A stretch of 64,000 bases of DNA from JBFMCC01 sp037445635 (GTDB taxonomy: Bacteria > Chloroflexota > Anaerolineae > Anaerolineales > Villigracilaceae): contig JBBIKC010000001.1 of NCBI GenBank assembly GCA_037445635.1, forward strand, positions 289,681 to 353,680, given 5' to 3'. Below the pieces are notes generated by a model. It worked only from the letters and a program-made list of their open reading frames with translations. It was not told where the DNA came from and ran no database searches. Position 1 is the first letter of the stretch. Each line of letters begins with the position of its first letter. Shown here piece by piece: positions 58,517-64,000 of this stretch. Both the position numbers and the translations under genes were made by a program.

Positions 58517-59728
58517 ATGAATATGGAGAAAATTCTTATCGTTGACGAGGAAGAGGAATTCCCGGCGATTGCGCGGCTGATCGAACTCGGCCGCCAGAAA
58601 TCGTACGTGACGCTGGACGATATCCTGCATTTCTTCCCCGAAGCCGAACAGGACGTGGAACAACTCGAGGAGGCCTTCTCGGCGCTCTTGAGCGCGGGCA
58701 TTCCCTTTGTGGAAGATGCCAATGTGACCGAGCCGTCGGAGGATGAACTGGTGGCCGTGGAAGAGGCCGAGGCCATCCCCGAACCCGACCTTGCCCTGGA
58801 CGATTATCTCGCCAACATCGACACCGACGACACCATCGGCCTGTACCTCAAAGAAGTCAGCCGCGTTCCACTGTTGACCGCTACCGAGGAGGTGGACCTG
58901 GCCCAGCGCATCGAGCGCGGACGCATGGCACGCGAGGAACTCGCCAAAGGCAACGCCGCTCCCCGCCGCCGCACGGAACTGCGCAAGTTGATCGAAGACG
59001 GCTGGGCCGCGCGCGAGCATCTCATCACAGCCAACTCGCGCCTGGTGATCTCGGTCGCTAAAAAGTACATGGGGCGCGGCGTGCCCTTCCTCGACCTGAT
59101 CCAGGAAGGCAACATCGGTCTGATCCGCGCCACCAAGAAATTCGACTACCGCCGCGGCCACAAGTTCTCCACATACGCCACATGGTGGATCCGCCAGGCG
59201 GTCACGCGCGCCATCGCCGACCAGGGGCGCACCATCCGCGTCCCGGTCCACATGGGCGACCAGATCAACAAACTGCTCCGCATCCAGCACCAGTTGACCC
59301 AGCGCCTCGGGCGCGAACCCTCGGTGGAGGAACTGGCCGACGCCCTGGAAGTTCCGCCCAAGAAGGTCGAGAACATGATTCAGGTGGCGCGGCGTCCGCT
59401 CTCGCTCGAAACTCCCACAGACGACGAAGAAGATTCCGTTTTGGGAGATTTCATCGAAGACGACGAGGCCCCCCCTCCCGACGACACCGCCACCTACAAT
59501 CTCTTGCGCGAGCACCTCGGCGAAGTGCTGAACGGACTGCCGCCGCGCGAGGTGCGCATCCTGCAACTGCGCTACGGACTCCTCGACGGACAGGCCTATA
59601 CTCTCGAAGAAGTGGGCCGCAAAATGGGCGTAACCCGCGAGCGCGTCCGCCAGATCGAGGCGCAGGCGCTCAGCCGCTTGCGGCACCCGTCCATTCGGCG
59701 CAAACTGCGCGATTATCTCGGAGAGTGA
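58517..59728 (+). CDS. sigA: RNA polymerase principal sigma factor (SigA/RpoD)
   Basis: The 403-residue protein has region 1.2 (DTIGLYLKEVSRVPLLTATEEV near 110-131), region 2 (LISVAKKYMGRGVPFLDLIQEGNIGLIRA with RPOD box, and HKFSTYATWWIRQAVTRAI in 2.4), region 3 (HMGDQINKLLRIQHQL) and region 4 (LQLRYGLLDG...LEEVGRKMGVTRERVRQIEAQAL). An N-terminal acidic region 1.1-like part precedes it. It directs transcription of most housekeeping genes, in agreement with the TTGACA/TATAAT-like promoters seen in this window. A hairpin terminator follows at 59742-59776. Confidence 0.96.
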   Translation: MNMEKILIVDEEEEFPAIARLIELGRQKSYVTLDDILHFFPEAEQDVEQLEEAFSALLSAGIPFVEDANVTEPSEDELVAVEEAEAIPEPDLALDDYLANIDTDDTIGLYLKEVSRVPLLTATEEVDLAQRIERGRMAREELAKGNAAPRRRTELRKLIEDGWAAREHLITANSRLVISVAKKYMGRGVPFLDLIQEGNIGLIRATKKFDYRRGHKFSTYATWWIRQAVTRAIADQGRTIRVPVHMGDQINKLLRIQHQLTQRLGREPSVEELADALEVPPKKVENMIQVARRPLSLETPTDDEEDSVLGDFIEDDEAPPPDDTATYNLLREHLGEVLNGLPPREVRILQLRYGLLDGQAYTLEEVGRKMGVTRERVRQIEAQALSRLRHPSIRRKLRDYLGE

Positions 59729-59741
59729 TTCATCCGATCCC

Positions 59742-59776
59742 AATAATCAACGCACCCTCGAGGTGCGTTGATTATT
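59742..59776 (+). terminator. Hairpin terminator after sigA
   Basis: AATAATCAACGCACC (59742-59756) pairs perfectly over 15 bases with GGTGCGTTGATTATT (59762-59776), loop CTCGA. The descending arm ends in TTGATTATT, giving a weak U-rich tail. It separates sigA from the glycosyltransferase genes. Confidence 0.8.
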
Positions 59777-59810
59777 TGAAAAGACGGTCCGCGAAAGGAG
59801 CCGCGGCGCA

Positions 59811-60941
59811 ATGTCGAGCCGCAAACGAGTTTTACAAATTTCCCTGATTTTCCTCGCGCTCGGCGCGACATTGGCGCTATGGATGTCGGGCGTGCGGCGC
59901 TCGTTTCCGGTCTCGCCGCCCAAAACGCAGGATGATCTTTACAAAGGGATGCCGCAGGAGACGAATCCCTGGCTCGAACCCTGGCAGCGCTGGGACACCC
60001 CTCATTATCAGGCCATCGCTGAACGAGGCTACTTCGCCTTCGAAACTGCCTTGTTCACACCACCTTTGTATCCCCTGCTCATGCGCTCTGCTTCTCCTCT
60101 CTTCGGCGGGAACACACTAGCCGCAGGCATCTTCGTTTCCTCTCTCGCCTGCCTGGGATACCTGATTGCCTTCTTTTTTCTCGCCCGCCTGGAATTACCC
60201 ACAGGAGAGGACGCCCTGCGCGCAACGATTTACCTGACTCTCTTCCCCACCGCCTTTTTCCTGTTCGCGGCATACAGCGAATCTCTCTATTTGCTGGCCG
60301 TGACGTTGAGCCTGCTCTCGGTGCGAAAACACAAATGGGCCGCCGCCGGGTTATTCGGCGGGCTGGCCGCCCTGACACGCATTCCAGGGGCCTTGATAGT
60401 GGTCCCGCTTGGGTGGGTCGCAGCGGCATCCTGGAGGGAGGACGGGTGGCGAGTCTGGCTGGCCCCCGCATTGACCGGCTTGGGCGTCCTTGTATATCCG
60501 TTGTACGTCCAATTTGGGCTTGGCCTCTCCCCCACCGCCATCCTCGAGGCGCTCAACGCACGCGGCGGCGGCCTGGCGCTTCCCGGTTGGAATTTGATCG
60601 AGGCAGCCAATCGGATTTTTCACGGCCAATTCATCGCTGAAAACGCGCTGGAACTCGTCTTTGCCCTCCTGTTCATCGCCCTCACAATCCCGGTCTGGAA
60701 AAAATTTCCACGCCTCTACGGCATTTACTCGGCTGCGATGCTGCTTTTCTTCCTCGCCCGCCTGGGATCGCCACAGCCTTTATCGGGCATGACGCGCTAC
60801 GTTTTGGAAATCTTCCCGGCGTTTTTTATCCTGGCTCTGGAGGGAAGGACCGCCTGGAAACACCGCGTCATCGTTTACGTGTCGGTATTCGGCCTGCTGT
60901 TCCTGTCCGCCCAATTCGCCATCTGGGGCTGGGTGGGGTAA
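59811..60941 (+). CDS. PIG-V-like mannosyltransferase membrane protein
   Basis: The 376-residue protein has about ten membrane segments. Blocks characteristic of the PIG-V/bacterial mannosyltransferase family are present: LEPWQRWDTPHYQAIAERGY near 52-71 (with the functional Asp after the first helix), PLYPLLMR, and LFPTAFFLFAAYSESLYLL near 144-162. These enzymes use polyprenyl- or dolichyl-phosphate-mannose outside the membrane. AAAGGAG precedes the ATG. The target could be a glycolipid or protein. It is followed by another GT-C-like gene 15 bases downstream. Confidence 0.85.
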   Translation: MSSRKRVLQISLIFLALGATLALWMSGVRRSFPVSPPKTQDDLYKGMPQETNPWLEPWQRWDTPHYQAIAERGYFAFETALFTPPLYPLLMRSASPLFGGNTLAAGIFVSSLACLGYLIAFFFLARLELPTGEDALRATIYLTLFPTAFFLFAAYSESLYLLAVTLSLLSVRKHKWAAAGLFGGLAALTRIPGALIVVPLGWVAAASWREDGWRVWLAPALTGLGVLVYPLYVQFGLGLSPTAILEALNARGGGLALPGWNLIEAANRIFHGQFIAENALELVFALLFIALTIPVWKKFPRLYGIYSAAMLLFFLARLGSPQPLSGMTRYVLEIFPAFFILALEGRTAWKHRVIVYVSVFGLLFLSAQFAIWGWVG

Positions 60942-60956
60942 AATCCGAAACGCCCC

Positions 60957-62390
60957 ATGCAAACGCAGCACTCATCCCGCATTGCGCGCCTGTTTGGAGT
61001 CATCACCTTCCTCCTGGTTGCGATCGTTTTCAGCCGCACACCCGCCGACGCCGATCTGTGGTGGCACCTGCGCGCCGGGCAAGTCATGTGCGAAAGCAGG
61101 AACATCCTGCTCGCCGATGTTTTCAGCTACACCCGTGCCGGCGCTCCGTGGGTCAACGCCTTCTGGCTCTCGGAACTCCTCCTGTACGGCCTTCACGCAC
61201 TGGGCGGAATGTTCGCCGTCGCCGCGTTCGTCGCACTCACCGGAGCGCTTACATTCTGGATCATCTACCGCCGACTGCCCGGACACCCCATCCGCAACGC
61301 CTTTCTTATTCTACTGACCGCCATCACTGCCGCGCCCATCTGGGGACCGCGCCCGCAGATACTCTCCTTCCTCCTCGTAGCCGTCCTCGACACATGGCTG
61401 GCAAATCGCCCGCGCGCCAACTGGATTCTGCTTCCGCTTTTTGTGTTGTGGGCTAACATCCATGGCGGCTGGATCTGGGGTTTTCTCCTCCTTGCCGCGC
61501 ACATCATGGGAACTTTCCTCCAGTCCCTCGCCGCGTCCGCCGAAACAAAAACATCCCTGCGCAACGATGCCCTCGCACTCATCTTCTGGACGATCCTGGC
61601 GGCTCTCGCGCTCGGTCTCAACCCAAACGGTCTCGCCATATGGAAACTCCCCTTCACACAAGTGGACGTATCCCTCCAGATTCAAGAATGGCACTCACCC
61701 GACTTCCATCGGCTCGATTTTCACCCCTTTCTCTGGACTCTCTTCCTCCTGATTCTCGCCGCCCCATTCGCGCCGCGCCCTCTCAACTTCCCACAACTCT
61801 TCAAAACCCTCGGCTTCGCCTACCTGACCTTTGTGGCCCAACGTAACATCGCCCTGTTCGCCATCGTCGCCGCGCCCCTGCTCGCCGAGTGGTTCGACGC
61901 CTTCGCACAGACACTTCCTGCCCGCCCCCGTCGCCTCACCCCCAACCCCAAACCGGGCGCGGCCGCTTCGAGTCTGATCAACCTCCTCATCATCCTCATG
62001 CTCTCGCTCGCCGCCTTTGCCAACCTCTTCGTCCTCACCCGCCCCGAGCGCATCGAGGCAAACGTACCCGCCGGAGCCGTGACATGGATTCGCGAAAACC
62101 GCCCCGAAGGCCGCATATTCAACTCCTATAACTGGGGCGGGTATCTCGCCTGGTCATTGCCCGAATATCCCGTATTCATTGACGGCCGCGCCGACATGTA
62201 TGGCGATGAGATGATCTCTCAGTGGCAGGGTGTGGTCAACGCCGGGCCGGATGTGTTCACGGTTCTGGAAAAGTGGGATATCAATTTTGTCTTGCTCGAA
62301 CCCGCCTGGCCTGTCGTCCCGATACTCGAACGCCAGGGTTGGTCGGCCGCGTATCGCGACCGGCAATCTGTAATTTTGCTCCATCCATGA
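60957..62390 (+). CDS. Polytopic membrane protein, GT-C-like
   Basis: The 477-residue protein has about ten membrane segments and a C-terminal soluble domain (about 365-477, EGRIFNSYNWGGYLAWSLPEYPVFIDGRADMYG). The first loop has DADLWWHLRAGQVMCESRNI then FSYTRAGAPWVNAFWLSE, a pattern shared by a widespread group of uncharacterised bacterial GT-C-like membrane proteins. A glycosyltransferase role is likely but the donor is unknown. Its stop overlaps the next gene's ATG (ATGA at 62387-62390). Confidence 0.75.
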   Translation: MQTQHSSRIARLFGVITFLLVAIVFSRTPADADLWWHLRAGQVMCESRNILLADVFSYTRAGAPWVNAFWLSELLLYGLHALGGMFAVAAFVALTGALTFWIIYRRLPGHPIRNAFLILLTAITAAPIWGPRPQILSFLLVAVLDTWLANRPRANWILLPLFVLWANIHGGWIWGFLLLAAHIMGTFLQSLAASAETKTSLRNDALALIFWTILAALALGLNPNGLAIWKLPFTQVDVSLQIQEWHSPDFHRLDFHPFLWTLFLLILAAPFAPRPLNFPQLFKTLGFAYLTFVAQRNIALFAIVAAPLLAEWFDAFAQTLPARPRRLTPNPKPGAAASSLINLLIILMLSLAAFANLFVLTRPERIEANVPAGAVTWIRENRPEGRIFNSYNWGGYLAWSLPEYPVFIDGRADMYGDEMISQWQGVVNAGPDVFTVLEKWDINFVLLEPAWPVVPILERQGWSAAYRDRQSVILLHP

Positions 62391-64000
62391 AAAAGAAACC
62401 AATCTACTACCCTTTCCTATTCGCGCTCTACCCAATCCTGGGACTTTACGCCCGCAATCTGACGGAGATCCCGCCGCTGGAAGTGGCGCGACCAATCGCC
62501 GTTGCCCTGCTTTCCACCGCGCTGCTCGTGTGGCTCCTGGGCCGCCTGCTAAAAGACCGCGAACGTTCCGCTTTCTTAGCCGCGTTCCTTGTTTTCTTCT
62601 ACTCCGCCTCCGAACTGGGCTATCGCGTCATCGAGGGAGCGTTGCTCAAGGGTGTCAGCGAATCACTGCACCGCGTCATGTTGATCATCATCACACTCAT
62701 GCTGCTCTTCATTGCCAGCCGCGCCGTCTGGGACAAATATCTCACGCCCGCGCGCCGCAAACTCATGATCGAGTATCTGAATACGGTCTCGCTTCTTGTC
62801 GTCCTCTTTCCACTGTTCAACATCGGCGCGTTTTGGTGGCAAGCCGCCGACGACGCGCCCAATCCCTGGTCAAGTTACATTGGCCTGAATGAAACGCCCC
62901 AAACGCTCGCAACCTCAAACACGCCCGACATTTACTACATAATCCTGGATGGCTACGGACGCGGCGACGCGCTGCAGGCTTTGTACGACTACGACAACTC
63001 GCCCTTCCTGAACGCGCTTGAGGAACGGGGCTTCTACATCGGCGAACAAAGTCAAGCCAATTATCTGCGAACCTCGCTTTCGATCACCTCGGCCTTGAAC
63101 ATGGAGTACATCAACTTCACGGCGGACCTGGCCGGGGCAGAGTCTGTAAACCGCATTCCCCTGTTCGAGCTGGCAAGCAATAATCGCGCCCGGAGGCTGT
63201 TGAAAGAGTCGGGCTATCAATTCGTGGTTGTGGACAGCGGCAGCGCCTTTACGCGCTTTTACGATGCCGACATCTTCCTCACCCCATTCCGCACCCGCCC
63301 CACCCTGTTCGAAATGTGGTTCTACAGCACCACCGCGTTGAACGCCTTCTACGAACCCGAGCTGCCCATCTCACCGGCCTTGCTGGATTACTTCCCCGTG
63401 GCCGGATACGCCGCGCACCGCGCCTTTATCCTCGACGCGTTCGACCAGCTGGCCGCCGCGCCCGAACTGCCCGGTCCCAAGTTCGTCTTCGCGCACATCA
63501 TCGCGCCGCACCCGCCGTTCGTGCTGGACGCAGACGGAAATCCATTGCGCCCGAATTATCCCTACGTCACCGGCGATGGCGCATCCTTTATATCAGACAT
63601 GGACACGTACAAGCCGGGCTATCTCGGCCAGGTGGAATATCTCAATCGCCGCGTGCTTGCCGCAGTAGACGCCATCCTGACAAAGTCGGCCTCTCCGCCC
63701 ATCATCATCATCCAGGGCGACCACGGTCCGGGCTTGCTGCTCATGCAACAAGGCGACACCCCGGAAAGCTGCCTGTGGGAACGCGCATCCATCCTCAACG
63801 TTTACTATTTCCCCGAAGGAAAAACGGACCTGCTCTATCCATCCATTTCGCCGGTCAATTCATTCCGAACCATTTTCAATACCTTCTTCGGAACTTCCTT
63901 CGACCTGCTCCCCGACCATACCTATTTCTCGCTGTTCGATGTACCGTATGATTTTTTGGACATCACCGCTACGGTCAGGGAACCCTGCGGACTGCCCGGG
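62387..64000 (+). CDS. Membrane-anchored sulfatase-like protein, cut by the window edge
   Basis: From the ATG at 62387 the frame stays open for 538 codons to the last base, so the C-terminus is missing. Four hydrophobic segments in residues about 8-155 precede an alkaline phosphatase/sulfatase-fold domain starting TPDIYYIILDGYGRGDAL (metal-binding Asp) near 184. Later FVFAHIIAPHPPFVLD and IIIIQGDHGPG (Asp-His of the metal site) are conserved in LTA synthase-like and phosphoglycerol or phosphoethanolamine transferases. No obvious Cys/Ser-x-Pro sulfatase motif was seen, so a transferase acting on a cell-surface polymer is likely. It is coupled to the preceding GT-C-like gene. Confidence 0.85.
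   Translation, partial: MKKKPIYYPFLFALYPILGLYARNLTEIPPLEVARPIAVALLSTALLVWLLGRLLKDRERSAFLAAFLVFFYSASELGYRVIEGALLKGVSESLHRVMLIIITLMLLFIASRAVWDKYLTPARRKLMIEYLNTVSLLVVLFPLFNIGAFWWQAADDAPNPWSSYIGLNETPQTLATSNTPDIYYIILDGYGRGDALQALYDYDNSPFLNALEERGFYIGEQSQANYLRTSLSITSALNMEYINFTADLAGAESVNRIPLFELASNNRARRLLKESGYQFVVVDSGSAFTRFYDADIFLTPFRTRPTLFEMWFYSTTALNAFYEPELPISPALLDYFPVAGYAAHRAFILDAFDQLAAAPELPGPKFVFAHIIAPHPPFVLDADGNPLRPNYPYVTGDGASFISDMDTYKPGYLGQVEYLNRRVLAAVDAILTKSASPPIIIIQGDHGPGLLLMQQGDTPESCLWERASILNVYYFPEGKTDLLYPSISPVNSFRTIFNTFFGTSFDLLPDHTYFSLFDVPYDFLDITATVREPCGLPG

Noticed and set aside
58472..59743. 423-codon minus-strand frame opposite sigA
   Set aside because: sigA shows all sigma-70 regions on the plus strand; the antisense frame has no supporting features.
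1..64000. tRNA, rRNA and riboswitch genes
   Set aside because: I looked for tRNA T-loop and anticodon-arm patterns, rRNA cores and common riboswitch signatures and found none convincing; a covariance-model search would be the decisive test.

Overview
The window looks like a chromosomal segment of an uncultured Chloroflexota bacterium, most likely class Anaerolineae. This is an inference from content, not a database match: GC-rich coding DNA, a fused transaldolase/glucose-6-phosphate isomerase, a Tad/Flp pilus locus with no visible secretin or pilotin genes (as expected for a cell without an outer membrane), Thr/Pro-rich linkers in exported proteins, and many GT-C membrane glycosyltransferases. 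Gene density is very high and many neighbours overlap by 1-8 bases (ATGA, TAATG, TGATG). I saw no rRNA, tRNA, CRISPR array, transposase or phage genes.

Layout. 1-2901 (minus): small membrane protein, SelA and an M24 peptidase cut by the left edge. 3018-4020: nitroreductase and pterin-4a-carbinolamine dehydratase. 4021-9795 (minus): sugar-phosphate operon tkt - rpiB - (frameshifted four-helix-bundle gene between degenerate repeats) - tal/pgi fusion. 9855-11949: DUF429 protein, then divergently TlpA and an Lgt-like protein. 12035-15437: phenylalanine hydroxylase, FolM-like pteridine reductase, FolB, FolK, FolE. 15502-22885 (minus): Tad pilus locus flp-cpaB-tadZ-tadA-tadB-tadC followed by comF and hpf. 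23014-24744 (minus): DegS/DegU-like two-component pair. 24801-31430 (minus): EamA transporter, lipid kinase, acetyltransferase and three GT-C membrane proteins in overlapping series. 31485-35513: radical SAM protein, small zinc protein, GT4 glycosyltransferase, class III aminotransferase. 35641-38559: MoxR ATPase and VWA protein with a BrnT/BrnA-like toxin-antitoxin pair between them. 38836-46572: GntR regulator, APC permease, metallophosphoesterase, nucleotidyltransferase-like protein, HisC-like aminotransferase, FGGY kinase, NERD protein. 46582-50127: chimeric ORF, chromate transporter, thioesterase, zinc-ribbon protein, GT4. 50177-54203: membrane protein pair with a beta-propeller sensor-like protein, a lipoprotein, and AlaX. 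54564-58451: Gld-type ABC export system. 58517 to the right edge: principal sigma factor, PIG-V-like and GT-C membrane proteins, and a sulfatase-like protein cut by the edge.

How the parts fit. The pterin genes form a likely circuit: FolE makes dihydroneopterin triphosphate, the FolM-like reductase could make a tetrahydropterin, phenylalanine hydroxylase would use it and the dehydratase would recycle it, while FolB/FolK serve folate. The Tad locus and the two-component pair probably build and control an adhesive pilus. The cluster under the GntR regulator looks like an uncharacterised uptake and catabolic pathway and is my best candidate for something undescribed. Several regions show genome plasticity: a frameshifted four-helix-bundle gene, repeat elements inside tal/pgi, a chimeric ORF from two unrelated families, a toxin-antitoxin insertion, and a family of intergenic palindromes.
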